Of a stretch of 46,588 nt of DNA, positions 1-8,343 are shown piece after piece. The notes below the pieces were generated by a model. That model was not told the origin of the DNA. It was given only the letters and a program-made list of their open reading frames with translations, and did not search any database. Position 1 is the stretch's first letter; each line of letters begins with the position of its first letter. The translations under genes were made by a program, and so were the position numbers. Source of the stretch: Gammaproteobacteria bacterium (GTDB lineage Bacteria > Pseudomonadota > Gammaproteobacteria > Pseudomonadales > Azotimanducaceae); the NCBI GenBank assembly GCA_012961165.1, contig DTZW01000019.1, positions 1 to 46,588 on the forward strand, in the 5' to 3' direction.

Positions 1-1602
1 CCAACGCCATTCCAGTGTTTTCTCAAGAAAGGGCTTGTAAGTGTTTGTTGCAAAGAACTCAAGTGCTCCCGAGAACTTGCCCTGGAATTTTATCCAGCCT
101 TCTACAAGGGGCGTGCCTTCCAGAAAGTAGCCTTCAGTTTTTCTATGGGCTAGGTGTGCTGGCAGGATCAACATACATTCAAGGATGCTGAATACAAGGC
201 AAACGAGCACAACCCAGCCAATGATGGAGAAGAAATCGCCCATGCGACCGGCTATCAGGAGTATCGGCAGGAAAGCAGCGATGGTGGTCAACACACCAAA
301 CACCACGGGTGTAATTACTTCCGCGGTTCCCGCGATAGCAGCTTCCCGGTGATTTTTTTGTATAGTTTCGTGACTGAAAATGCGTTCGCCGACAACAATG
401 GCGTCATCGACAACGATGCCAAGTACCAGAATGAAAGCAAGTACGGTCAGGGAACTGATGTTGATACCGGCAAAGGGGAACATCCAGATTGCGCCTAAGA
501 TGGCGATCGGAATACCGGCTGCTACCCATATGGCGACCTTGAACCGAAGGAACAAGGTAAGAATGAGCAGAACCAGCGCTAAACCTGCATAGGCATTTTT
601 AGTAAGTGCGCTGATTCGTCGATTGAGCGCGATTGACTCATCTATCCAGACAGTGAGGCTGATTCCCGGGGGTAGCTGGACACGCTTTTTCTCAATGTAT
701 TGTTTGACGGAGTTTGCTGAGGTAATGGTGTCCTCTTGACCGACACGGTAAACCGTCACTGCGACCGATCGTTCACCGTCAAACTTTGCACGCAGGAAAC
801 CTTCCTGGAAGGCATCTTTGACAACGGCGATGTCTCGGATCTCAATATTGGTGCCGTCAGGACGAGTCACCACCACGATGTCTTCGAAATCAGGTCCGCG
901 ATAAGCCTGCCCTTTGGAGCGTAGCAGTATCTCGCCACCTTGTGTTTTTATTGACCCACCGGGTAAGTCCAGTGAGGCACGACGAATGGCATTGGCGATC
1001 TGGCTCATGGTCAGGTTGTATTGCCGGAGGGTCTGCTCGCTGACTTCAATCGAGATCTCCCAGGGGCGTGCGTAGGTGACCGAGACCTGCGAGATACCTT
1101 CGAGTGCAGAGATGTCATCGCGAATTTCTTCTGCCAGTAGTTTTAGCGTTGCTTCATCCGTTTTGCCGTGGACAGCGAGGGATATCGTCTGTCCCCTGAA
1201 CTGCATGGAAGAAACAATCGGTTTTTCAGTTTCGGCCGGGAAAGTAGAAATGGCATCAACCTTGCCCTTGACATCGTTTAGTACCGTCGTGATATCAGCA
1301 CCTTGTGACACCTCAACCATGACCGAACACATGCCTTCTCTGGAGGTCGAGAAGAATCGGTCCATCCCATCGACGCCCTCAATAGCTTCCTCAACCCGGA
1401 TGCAGACAGCCTCTTCAACTTCCTCCGGAGCAGCGCCCAGATAGGGAATCTGAATCTGCACGATGCCAGGCTCTATATTCGGAAACTCTTCCTTATGCAT
1501 TGTGGCCAGAGAGATAAACCCGCCGGTAATAAAAATTGCCATCATCAAGTTGGCGGCGACGGGGTTATCAGCGAACCAGGTCAGAAATTTATGATTGTCC
1601 AT
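1..1602 (-). CDS. RND efflux transporter permease, N-terminal part (cut by window edge)
   Basis: The frame is open from an ATG at 1602 down to base 1, giving 534 codons of a family that is usually about 1030 residues, so the C-terminal half lies outside the window. The N-terminus carries the typical first transmembrane helix (NPVAANLMMAIFI), followed by EEFPNIEP and a periplasmic segment with GAAPEEVEEAV and IEGVDGMD. These are hallmarks of AcrB/HAE1-type proton-driven inner-membrane pumps. It starts 5 nt after the stop of the periplasmic adaptor gene, so the two are surely co-transcribed. The substrate cannot be read from the sequence. Confidence 0.93.
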   Translation of the reverse strand, partial: MDNHKFLTWFADNPVAANLMMAIFITGGFISLATMHKEEFPNIEPGIVQIQIPYLGAAPEEVEEAVCIRVEEAIEGVDGMDRFFSTSREGMCSVMVEVSQGADITTVLNDVKGKVDAISTFPAETEKPIVSSMQFRGQTISLAVHGKTDEATLKLLAEEIRDDISALEGISQVSVTYARPWEISIEVSEQTLRQYNLTMSQIANAIRRASLDLPGGSIKTQGGEILLRSKGQAYRGPDFEDIVVVTRPDGTNIEIRDIAVVKDAFQEGFLRAKFDGERSVAVTVYRVGQEDTITSANSVKQYIEKKRVQLPPGISLTVWIDESIALNRRISALTKNAYAGLALVLLILTLFLRFKVAIWVAAGIPIAILGAIWMFPFAGINISSLTVLAFILVLGIVVDDAIVVGERIFSHETIQKNHREAAIAGTAEVITPVVFGVLTTIAAFLPILLIAGRMGDFFSIIGWVVLVCLVFSILECMLILPAHLAHRKTEGYFLEGTPLVEGWIKFQGKFSGALEFFATNTYKPFLEKTLEWRW

Positions 1603-1607
1603 AAAGG

Positions 1608-2768
1608 TTAACTGTTACCTGACTGTAGCATCGGCTTGACTCGCATGCCTTCAACGATAGTTTGCAAGGGTGAAATATTAACCACGTCGCCGGATTCGAG
1701 ACCGTCGGACACAATGACGTTGTCGTTTTCGAATCGGAGGATTTCTACATTACGGTAGTGGAGGCGATTATCCTTATCGACCACCAAAACCTTGCTCTGG
1801 TTGCGCAGGGCTGCACGGGGAATGGTGACAACACCTTCTGCCCAGCGCCCTTTGATCCTGGCGTTCACAAAAAGCCCGATTGGAAGGTCAGGCTGGTCAA
1901 CGTTGTTGTTGTTATTGACCCGAACAACAGCAGTCACCATGCGGCTTTTTGAGTCTATTTCCGCTTCTGTCCTGACCAGTTTGCCGATCCACTCATAATG
2001 CTTGCCACCGTAATCCGTAAACAGCAGCACCTCAGGCGCGACTTCAGCAGCGAGTTCTCCGCGATGGCCGAGCGGAAGATCAAGATAAGCCAGCTGCTTG
2101 TCGGCAAGCGGCAGCCTGACTTCTGCATACTGTGCTGCGTAGATTGACGCGATCGCCATGCCGCGGCTGACATACTGACCGAGGTCAACTTTCTCGGATC
2201 GAACCAGACCGTCATAAGGGGCTTTTATTTCTGTACGCTGCAGATCCCGCGCTGCTTGCTCCAGGGCGATTCTTGAATCTTGTAGCACGGCTTGCGCAAT
2301 TCGATGGTTTCGAAGCACTGTTTCCAGGCTTGACTGGCTGGTCAGTTTTTTCTTTACAAGCTCTTCCATCCGTCCAAGTTCGAATCTGGCGAGCTCTTCC
2401 TCTGCCAGGGAGCGGCTTAACCCTGCCCGGCTGCGCGCGACCTTTGAGCGGTAATCGCTATTGTCTATTCGGAGCAGCACTTCATCTTTGGTGAAGTATC
2501 CGCCTGGAAGAAGGTTCGGTGACATCCAGGAAACGCGGCCGTTAACCTCTGGTATCAGTTCACTTTCTTTATAAGGCATTACGCTGCCCTGGGAACTAAC
2601 CTCTAAACGGACTCTTTCCCGATTAACTTCCAGTACACGAATACTGGTCGTGGTCTCTGCACGGGTGAACTGATCAGGCGTCGGGGCGGATTTGACCAAT
2701 CCGTAAGCGACGATAACGGCAAAAAACAGTACCGCTATGGTCATGATTCCTTTGATGGCGTTAGGCAT
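1608..2768 (-). CDS. RND efflux periplasmic adaptor (HlyD/MFP family)
   Basis: This 386-residue protein has an N-terminal membrane anchor (about residues 7-25). A barrel-sandwich half (VSSQGSVMPYKESELIPEV), an alpha-helical hairpin rich in R, E and L (about 110-170), the second lipoyl half (TEIKAPYDGLVRSEKVDLGQYV) and beta-barrel/membrane-proximal domains follow. This is the membrane fusion protein that links an RND pump to an outer-membrane channel. Its ATG overlaps the end of the upstream FadR-type gene by 8 bp (2761-2768) and the RND permease follows 5 nt after its stop, so regulator, adaptor and pump form one unit. No outer-membrane factor gene is in view. Confidence 0.93.
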   Translation of the reverse strand: MPNAIKGIMTIAVLFFAVIVAYGLVKSAPTPDQFTRAETTTSIRVLEVNRERVRLEVSSQGSVMPYKESELIPEVNGRVSWMSPNLLPGGYFTKDEVLLRIDNSDYRSKVARSRAGLSRSLAEEELARFELGRMEELVKKKLTSQSSLETVLRNHRIAQAVLQDSRIALEQAARDLQRTEIKAPYDGLVRSEKVDLGQYVSRGMAIASIYAAQYAEVRLPLADKQLAYLDLPLGHRGELAAEVAPEVLLFTDYGGKHYEWIGKLVRTEAEIDSKSRMVTAVVRVNNNNNVDQPDLPIGLFVNARIKGRWAEGVVTIPRAALRNQSKVLVVDKDNRLHYRNVEILRFENDNVIVSDGLESGDVVNISPLQTIVEGMRVKPMLQSGNS

Positions 2769-3492
2769 TGCCCATACTCCTTTCTACGTCCGCACCGGCT
2801 TCAATGGCTGATTCCAGCAATCCTATTTTAATGATTTGAAAATGTTGAATAACGGCATCTCGAACGTTCACTTCGTCCCGGGACTTAATCGAGTCTCGAA
2901 GTCTGATCAGTTGCTGCTTCACAGCCGATATGTCGATGTCTGGCTCGAACCCTAAATTCATGGTGCTACTCAGGAACTGCGTCCGTAGTCCATTACCGAC
3001 CAGACGCAGGACCAGATTTCTGTGGATTGACATCATTTTGTGGCTGAATTGTGTCCAGATCTCTGTGTGACGCTCCTTGTCTCCTATGGTTTGTACGAGT
3101 TGATCGACCAATTGGACCATGTCTGTGATATTTTCGTCGCTGGCTTCCACGACGGCGGAGCGCGCTGACAACGAAGTCATTACAGCGAGGACATCTAATA
3201 CTTGACCGATAAGCTCAGGTTTTTGAATTTCCCCGAGTTCCAGAAGATAGCCAAGAACTTCCAGCGTCGCTTCCTCGACGGGTAAGACCCGGACTCCGCC
3301 AGGTGCTACGGCCACTATGCCCAGCTGTTCCAACTTCTTTATGGCTTCACGGATTGCGCCCCGGTTAGACTCGAAACGCGCAGCCAGGTCTCGCTCAGAT
3401 GGCAATCGCTCACCGGGTCGGTACTGGCCCCTAAGGATCTCGCTCCTTAACACAGCGATAATTTCTTCTGCTTTAGACGGTGGTGTAGACAT
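2761..3492 (-). CDS. FadR/GntR-family transcriptional regulator
   Basis: This 243-residue protein has an N-terminal winged helix typical of GntR proteins (residues about 5-70, motif RPGERLPSERDLAARFESNRGA then REAIKKLEQLGIV). An all-helical C-terminal domain of FCD/FadR type follows, with H residues in the later helices (FSHKMMSIHRN, VIQHFQIIKIG). It is first in the operon with the adaptor and RND pump and overlaps the adaptor by 8 bp, so it very likely controls the pump and itself. Four palindromes of the FadR-class shape GGTCnGACC lie 60-112 bp upstream of its start and are the probable operators. The ligand is unknown. Confidence 0.92.
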   Translation of the reverse strand: MSTPPSKAEEIIAVLRSEILRGQYRPGERLPSERDLAARFESNRGAIREAIKKLEQLGIVAVAPGGVRVLPVEEATLEVLGYLLELGEIQKPELIGQVLDVLAVMTSLSARSAVVEASDENITDMVQLVDQLVQTIGDKERHTEIWTQFSHKMMSIHRNLVLRLVGNGLRTQFLSSTMNLGFEPDIDISAVKQQLIRLRDSIKSRDEVNVRDAVIQHFQIIKIGLLESAIEAGADVERSMGNA

Positions 3493-3551
3493 AGTCTTTT
3501 TCTTTATTAGGTTGTATTTGTCTGTATTTGGCTTGTTTGGTATGACCGTTC

Positions 3552-3604
3552 TGGCCCGACCGAATAGGTCAGACCGAATCGGTCAGACCAATTTGGTCGG
3601 ACCA
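3552..3604. promoter_or_regulatory. Four tandem FadR-class operator palindromes, 14-bp period
   Basis: Four 11-bp sites start at 3552, 3566, 3580 and 3594, each separated by AAT or ATT: TGGCCCGACCG, AGGTCAGACCG, CGGTCAGACCA and TGGTCGGACCA. The last is a perfect palindrome. The shape TGGTnnnACCA matches what is known for FadR/GntR regulators. The sites lie just upstream of the FadR-type gene that starts at 3492, so autoregulation of the efflux operon is the natural inference. Confidence 0.75.
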
Positions 3605-3632
3605 TTATAGGCATGTCGCGTTGTATTGCAAC

Positions 3633-3785
3633 ATGAATAATCGACCATTTGCTTCTTTCTATCTGGCAAATCGCGAGATTGTTGCAGACCTGCCAGATGA
3701 ACTATCCCGTGTTGAATCCGCGTCAGTGAACCTGGAAACAGATGTGGCTGTCTTCAAAATTTTCTACGATTATGACGAGATCTGA
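3633..3785 (+). CDS. Possible short ORF (50 aa), unknown
   Basis: An ATG at 3633 opens 50 codons (MNNRPFASFYLANREIV...) with coding-like composition and a TGA at 3783. I do not recognise it. It may be the remnant of a gene that once continued into the decayed frame downstream (3819-4198). No clear ribosome-binding site was seen. Confidence 0.25.
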   Translation: MNNRPFASFYLANREIVADLPDELSRVESASVNLETDVAVFKIFYDYDEI

Positions 3786-3818
3786 TGCCGCACCGATATC
3801 AATTTTAGGAACCTGCCG

Positions 3819-4198
3819 GTGAGTGACAATGCGATTGCAGTTGGTGTAGATCCCTGGCTCGAAGTGGGGAAGTTTGATGCATTCCCAGAAGAGTTTTCGA
3901 TCTTCCTGTTCCCTGAGCGAAGCATTGAAATTGAATCCGGACGCAGGCTGCCGCCAGATATCGCCGAAACGGGTGGCAGTGAAGTTCACCCGTCGACGCT
4001 GGTCGAAACCATCAAACAGGTCGTGGTTGGGGATCGTCTTTACCAGGGGGGTGGTGATTCATCGATCTTTGAAAAAAGTGTATTGCGGCGTTGTTTCCGG
4101 GATATCAATGTGACGAGCCAACATACTATGGTCGCCTCACCAATAGATGACGTAGTGGTCGTGTGAATCTTGGGCTTGATCCCCGTTCATTACTTTAG
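3819..4198 (+). pseudogene. C-terminal remnant of an acyl-CoA-dehydrogenase-type flavin monooxygenase, frameshifted
   Basis: The frame opening at GTG 3819 has an unrecognised first half, but its second half (from about 3975) carries the end of the Acyl-CoA_dh_2 (HsaA-like) fold: DRLYQGGGDSSIFEKSVL, RCFRDINVTSQH, MVASP. The frame stops at 4164-4166. Moving one base at about 4157 restores the expected ending VVGRVNLGLDPRSLL with a stop at 4196-4198, so a 1-nt deletion broke the end. The N-terminal ~300 residues of the family are missing. This is a decayed fragment and it explains why the downstream prenyltransferase appears to have a long upstream extension. Confidence 0.6.
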
Positions 4199-4256
4199 CA
4201 ATCACTGCTATCCTTGTGCTCTGTCAAGTAGTCGGAAATTATCAGCGAAAGCGCGT

Positions 4257-5021
4257 GTGAATATTTTATCAATCCTCTACAAGCTTTACGAACCCCTTCT
4301 CTGGTCGCAAATTAAAAATGGCCCAAGGCCGCACCACATTGGTCTGATTGTTGATGGCAATCGCCGTTTTGCGAAGGTAAACGGGCTTGCGTCTAATGAA
4401 GGGCATCATGCCGGCTCACAAAAGCTGGAAGACTTTCTTCGGTGGTGTTGGCGGCTGGATATCAAGATCGTTACTTTGTACGGGTTCTCAACAGAGAATC
4501 ATAAACGCGCAGAGAACGAGGTCGATTACCTCATGGACCTGATATTAAAGAAGCTGAAACAGTATCAGGTAGACCCTGTTATCAGGCGAGAGGGGGTGAA
4601 GATCAAGGTCATTGGCCAGCGAGAAAACCTGTCTGAAGAAATGATCACGGAAATCGAGAAAACTGAAGAGCTCACTAAAGATCATGATCGGTTTCAGTTG
4701 AACATTGCTGTGAGTTACGGCGGCAGGGAGGAAATTGTTGATGCCGTTAAAAGCATCGCTAAACAGATCCAGAATAAGCAGATCGCTTTGCAGGATATAG
4801 ATGAAGAACTGTTCGCCAGTCACCTGTATACCGAGGGCATACCTGATCCTGACCTGATCATTCGAACCTCTGGTGAAGAACGTTTGTCGGGGTTTCTGCT
4901 TTGGCAAAGTGCCTACTCTGAGCTCTATTTCACTGTGGTTTACTGGCCTGCTTTTCGGATGATTGATTTCTGGCGAGCGATTCGGGTCTATCAACAACGG
5001 GAACGCCGATACGGCAAGTAA
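4257..5021 (+). CDS. Isoprenyl transferase (cis-prenyltransferase, UppS/CPT family)
   Basis: From the GTG at 4257 this gives 254 residues, the family's usual size. A TTG start at 4170 is possible, but the extra residues overlap the decayed monooxygenase and look non-coding. Family motifs are complete: HIGLIVDGNRRFAK (catalytic Asp), EGHHAGSQKL, TLYGFSTENHKR, NIAVSYGGREEI, PDPDLIIRTSGEERLSGFLLWQ and SELYF. The enzyme adds isopentenyl units in cis to an allylic diphosphate to make polyprenyl diphosphates. The VDGNRRFA form and the His replacing Trp in the SENW motif differ from the housekeeping UppS of E. coli, and no cdsA, dxr or frr is nearby. This is therefore probably an extra cis-prenyltransferase; the product chain length is unknown. 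Confidence 0.9.
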   Translation: MNILSILYKLYEPLLWSQIKNGPRPHHIGLIVDGNRRFAKVNGLASNEGHHAGSQKLEDFLRWCWRLDIKIVTLYGFSTENHKRAENEVDYLMDLILKKLKQYQVDPVIRREGVKIKVIGQRENLSEEMITEIEKTEELTKDHDRFQLNIAVSYGGREEIVDAVKSIAKQIQNKQIALQDIDEELFASHLYTEGIPDPDLIIRTSGEERLSGFLLWQSAYSELYFTVVYWPAFRMIDFWRAIRVYQQRERRYGK

Positions 5022-5111
5022 TATTCGTTTGAGTTTTAAGGCAAAGTGCTACTTCGGCCGATGATCACGTGTTGCCAGGGCAGCGCCGGATGTCTGAGAT
5101 AAAGAAGACGA

Positions 5112-5660
5112 TTAACGACCCGTCAGTTCGAATAGCCAGGTATTACCACTATCGATACTGTCCGTGGAAAGGCTTTGACCATATATTTGATTGAACAGTT
5201 TAAGTACACCACCAATGAACTTACCTTCATTGTGTCTTATTAATTGCAGTTCATAGAGCCTTCCATTGGCACGAACAATGGCAAGATTGTTTTCCTTAAC
5301 CTGGCGCGGCCACTGCTTCCAGATCTTGCCCACGCGAGAGTTCATATAGCTGCCAATAACGAACAGCCGGGTGTCATAAACAGCGAGCCACATGGTGCGA
5401 GACCTGGGCGGGGCCATTGTCTGCATTTCTAAAGTTGCATGATCGGTGAGGAACGACCAGTCGTTAGAAGCAGCAACCAGTTCGCCTGTCTGAAACGGTC
5501 CACCCGAGAGGATTTCCATCGGTCCATCGTGCGAGCGAACCAGAAACAGAACTGCACCGACGGCAATAAATACCGTGATGATAAAACTGAAAAACCACTT
5601 TAGTCCGCACGACATGATGTTGAAACCCCCCTGAATAGCGGTGGCTAAGATAACTTTCAT
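5112..5660 (-). CDS. Conserved hypothetical protein with one N-terminal membrane helix
   Basis: This 182-residue protein has a hydrophobic helix near residues 22-42 (WFFSFIITVFIAVGAVLFLV). A compact domain with PPRSRTMWLAVYDTRLFVI, SYMNSRVGKIWKQWPRQV and RANGRLYELQLIRH follows. The domain recalls small beta-barrel proteins of unknown function seen in marine proteobacteria, but I cannot give it a function. The helix suggests an anchored domain facing the periplasm. It is divergently placed from the membrane gene starting near 5853 and shares about 190 bp of upstream DNA with it. An internal ATG about 45 bp downstream (MSCGLKWFF) could be the true start. Confidence 0.75.
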   Translation of the reverse strand: MKVILATAIQGGFNIMSCGLKWFFSFIITVFIAVGAVLFLVRSHDGPMEILSGGPFQTGELVAASNDWSFLTDHATLEMQTMAPPRSRTMWLAVYDTRLFVIGSYMNSRVGKIWKQWPRQVKENNLAIVRANGRLYELQLIRHNEGKFIGGVLKLFNQIYGQSLSTDSIDSGNTWLFELTGR

Positions 5661-5852
5661 GGGAGTCCTTTGCGATCACTGCACAAGGTATCCTGATGAG
5701 AATTATCCGCACCCGTGGTAAGGTAATTGCCAGATTGGCAGCTTGCAAATGTCTAATTATATTGAAAAAAACAAGCGTAAAAGAGATAGGGAGATAAGGC
5801 AATTAGCGAAACAGAAACGTCGGAACCGGGCTCAACGCCACCGCAAAGTAAG

Positions 5853-6809
5853 TTGAAGTCCACGCTGTTCAGGATGGTTACCTGGTTGCTTGCTGCAGGC
5901 TGCTTTTACCTGGTGTTCACGCGAATCGAAGCCTCGGCCGCGCGAGATGGGTTAACAACGCTCGAGTATCTCAGCAATTTTTTTCGGGATGCGGACTGGT
6001 CTATGTGGCTGCTGCTCATGATTCCGTATTCGTTGTTTTTTTTCCTTGTTGATTCCCATGCTACCTGGCGAGCGATCAGGTGGTTTAACACGCCAGAAAT
6101 CAAACTCACGAACGTCCTGCCAATCAGGGCCAGCGCCTATATTTTGTCCCTGGTAAATGAACAGGTAGGCAAGGGCGCGATGTCGTTGTATCTACTGCGT
6201 CGCTATGACGTTCCTGGTTGGAAGGCAGTGTCGACAATGGTCCTTCTGGGGATAGTCGAGATCTACCAGTTGCTGATTTTTTCTGCCATTGGAGTCGCCC
6301 TGTATTTTGATCTTGTACAGGAAGCAGCGGTTAGCCTTCCGCTGCCACAGATTATGCTCAGTGTGTTTGTGGTTGCGTTTCTTTATTTTCCGTTTCACGT
6401 TGCCTATTTTAGGGGGCATGTGTTCAAGAACTCAACGATACGGGACAAACCAATTTTCCATGCCTTGAGGCAGGCAGAGCTCAAGCACTACGGGTTGATC
6501 CTGCTCTGCAAAGCGCCAAACTTGATTGGCGCTGTCGTCGTGTATAGCCTCGCGCTCAGTCTGTTCAGCGTCGACGTCAGCTTTGGTCAGATGCTGGCGT
6601 TCCTCCCGGTGATCTTTCTAGCGGCGGCTTTACCACTACCGTTTCACGCCGGGGCTTTGCTCCTGTGGGCGGTACTGTTCCCTGATTTTCCCGAGGTCGG
6701 CGTTTTCTCAATGATCATGCACACTTTCTTCGTGGTCTTTAACGCCGTCATTGGTGTCGTATTCTTGCCACTGGCTAACCGGGAGTTATTCGTCGACCGC
6801 CCCGTTTGA
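5853..6809 (+). CDS. Lysylphosphatidylglycerol-synthase-like integral membrane protein
   Basis: The TTG at 5853 gives a 318-residue protein with about eight hydrophobic segments. The layout resembles the transmembrane domain of LPG synthases/flippases and related UPF0104 proteins: VNEQVGKGAMSLYLLRRYDVP near the middle and repeated helices to the end. There is no C-terminal aminoacyl-transferase domain, so lipid aminoacylation is not implied. The same frame is open upstream and would add ISETETSEPGSTPPQSK if translation began at an ATT at 5802, which sits 8 nt after GGGAG; the TTG has no good ribosome-binding site. Neighbours are a prenyltransferase and a CDP-alcohol phosphatidyltransferase, which suggests a lipid role. 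Confidence 0.82.
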   Translation: MKSTLFRMVTWLLAAGCFYLVFTRIEASAARDGLTTLEYLSNFFRDADWSMWLLLMIPYSLFFFLVDSHATWRAIRWFNTPEIKLTNVLPIRASAYILSLVNEQVGKGAMSLYLLRRYDVPGWKAVSTMVLLGIVEIYQLLIFSAIGVALYFDLVQEAAVSLPLPQIMLSVFVVAFLYFPFHVAYFRGHVFKNSTIRDKPIFHALRQAELKHYGLILLCKAPNLIGAVVVYSLALSLFSVDVSFGQMLAFLPVIFLAAALPLPFHAGALLLWAVLFPDFPEVGVFSMIMHTFFVVFNAVIGVVFLPLANRELFVDRPV

Positions 6810-6818
6810 TTCGTCGCT

Positions 6819-7352
6819 TCATTGCTTGTTTGAAAGTAAAGTAACAAGGCGGTCCACCATGCTGATTGCGCTGGTTACTACCAGGCCCCAGCCTATCCAA
6901 ATGAACCAGCTAAAAGGGATTAATGTGATCCCAAGCGTTAGCTGCATGACAGGGAACCCGGCGAAGACAAAGTAGCTTATTCCGTTGTATTTTCCGAGTG
7001 AGCTTGCCTTTAGTGGTTGCCCCGCCAACGCTTTTGAGTCAAGCATGTATTGTACGAATGCGGCTGGAATGACGCACACCAACACGACTGGAGCCCATTC
7101 GTGATGGGTAAGTGCAGCAATCGTAAGGGTCACAAAAAAAGCGTCACTGCCATGGTCCATCAATCCCCCTATTGCCGAGGTCAGGTTTTTCTTGCGGGCC
7201 AGGTAGCCATCGAGTATGTCGGTAAAGATAGCAGTCCAGAGAATCGCCACAGCTACGTACCAATTCGAATGGTATACGTTCCACGCCATGATTATTGCCA
7301 GTCCTACTCGAGATAAACTCAACAGGTTTGGTAGGGTAAGTATCTGTGACAT
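6819..7352 (-). CDS. CDP-alcohol phosphatidyltransferase family protein
   Basis: This 177-residue membrane protein carries the family signature in full: DILDGYLARKKNLTSAI, then G three residues before D and a further D (GGLMDHGSD), the metal-binding aspartates that transfer a phosphoalcohol from or to a CDP-activated lipid. About five hydrophobic helices are visible. The acceptor alcohol (glycerol-phosphate, inositol or another) cannot be told from the sequence. It converges with the LPG-synthase-like gene (9 bp between stops) and is divergent from the NAD(P)-binding gene at 7456. Confidence 0.9.
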   Translation of the reverse strand: MSQILTLPNLLSLSRVGLAIIMAWNVYHSNWYVAVAILWTAIFTDILDGYLARKKNLTSAIGGLMDHGSDAFFVTLTIAALTHHEWAPVVLVCVIPAAFVQYMLDSKALAGQPLKASSLGKYNGISYFVFAGFPVMQLTLGITLIPFSWFIWIGWGLVVTSAISMVDRLVTLLSNKQ

Positions 7353-7455
7353 TCACATTGGCGGTGTTAGATAAAGGACGCATAATGCCACAATACAACT
7401 TGCTTAACGCAACTTGTCTGCGGGATCTTACGTTAAATAATTAGAAAGACACGGC

Positions 7456-8343
7456 ATGCGATTACTGATAACAGGCGCGAACGGACACCTGGGAATCTGC
7501 TTGATTCGCCGGATAAATGAAACACGACCCAATGATGAGGTTGTTGCCATTGTCCGGTCCGAAAAAGCGGCAGCATCGCTTCGTCAGGAAGGGCTTGAAG
7601 TAGATATTCGGGTAGTCAGTTACACGGATTCTACTGGCATCAACCTGGCCGGGCAGGGTGCTGAGGTCATTATTCACCTGGTGGGAATTATAAAGGAATC
7701 TGCCACCAACACCTTTGAAATGGCACACCAAAATACTTCGGCAGCGTTGGTCGAAGCTAACCTTGATGCCAGTCATATCGTGACGCTGGGAATCCTGGGA
7801 AGTGAGCCTTCGTCAGCCAATAGCTGCTTTATATCAAGAGCAGCATCCGATGCCATTCTCCAGGCCGGTCCCATTCCAACCTCTGTCATCAGGGTCCCTA
7901 TGGTGCTCGGTCCCGGAGACTATGCATCCCGGGCTCTCGCGAAAAATGGTGCGTCAGGCCTGGCATTATGTTTTAGAAGCAGCAGTCTTGAGCAACCCAT
8001 CTATAGTATGGATGTGGTCGATGCCATTATGTCTGCTGTGTCCCTGGTACCCGCGGACCGAATTATCGAACTTGCTGGTCCGGAATCATTAATGCGAAAG
8101 GCGTTGATTGAACGAGCGGGTAGGTTGCTCGGTAACAAACCGACAGTCATATCTTTACCGATAGCTCTAGGGTACTCGCTAGCCTGGGTTCTCGAAAAAA
8201 CAAGTTCCAACCCGCCAGTCACAAGGGCCATGCTGGGTGTGCTTGACCATGACGATGCCATCAATACCACGGCCGCCACTAATCTGCTTGGGTTAGCGCT
8301 GACACCTCTGGATGAAATGTTGCGGAACGTTTTAACGGACTGA
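7456..8343 (+). CDS. NAD(P)-binding Rossmann protein (atypical SDR, NDUFA9-like)
   Basis: This 295-residue protein begins with the dinucleotide motif ITGANGHLGICLIRRI and continues with VRSEKAAASL, VIIHLVGIIKES and VPMVLGPGDYASRAL. It looks like an atypical short-chain dehydrogenase of the NAD(P)H-binding/NmrA or complex-I NDUFA9-like group. The classical YxxxK pair is not evident, so it may bind a nucleotide without acting as a dehydrogenase. Its 3' end overlaps the convergent sirtuin gene by 12 bp. Substrate unknown. Confidence 0.88.
   Translation: MRLLITGANGHLGICLIRRINETRPNDEVVAIVRSEKAAASLRQEGLEVDIRVVSYTDSTGINLAGQGAEVIIHLVGIIKESATNTFEMAHQNTSAALVEANLDASHIVTLGILGSEPSSANSCFISRAASDAILQAGPIPTSVIRVPMVLGPGDYASRALAKNGASGLALCFRSSSLEQPIYSMDVVDAIMSAVSLVPADRIIELAGPESLMRKALIERAGRLLGNKPTVISLPIALGYSLAWVLEKTSSNPPVTRAMLGVLDHDDAINTTAATNLLGLALTPLDEMLRNVLTD

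Noticed and set aside
3723-3989. 88-codon minus-strand frame in the decayed monooxygenase region
   Set aside because: The opposite strand carries the recognisable monooxygenase tail, and this frame matches nothing.
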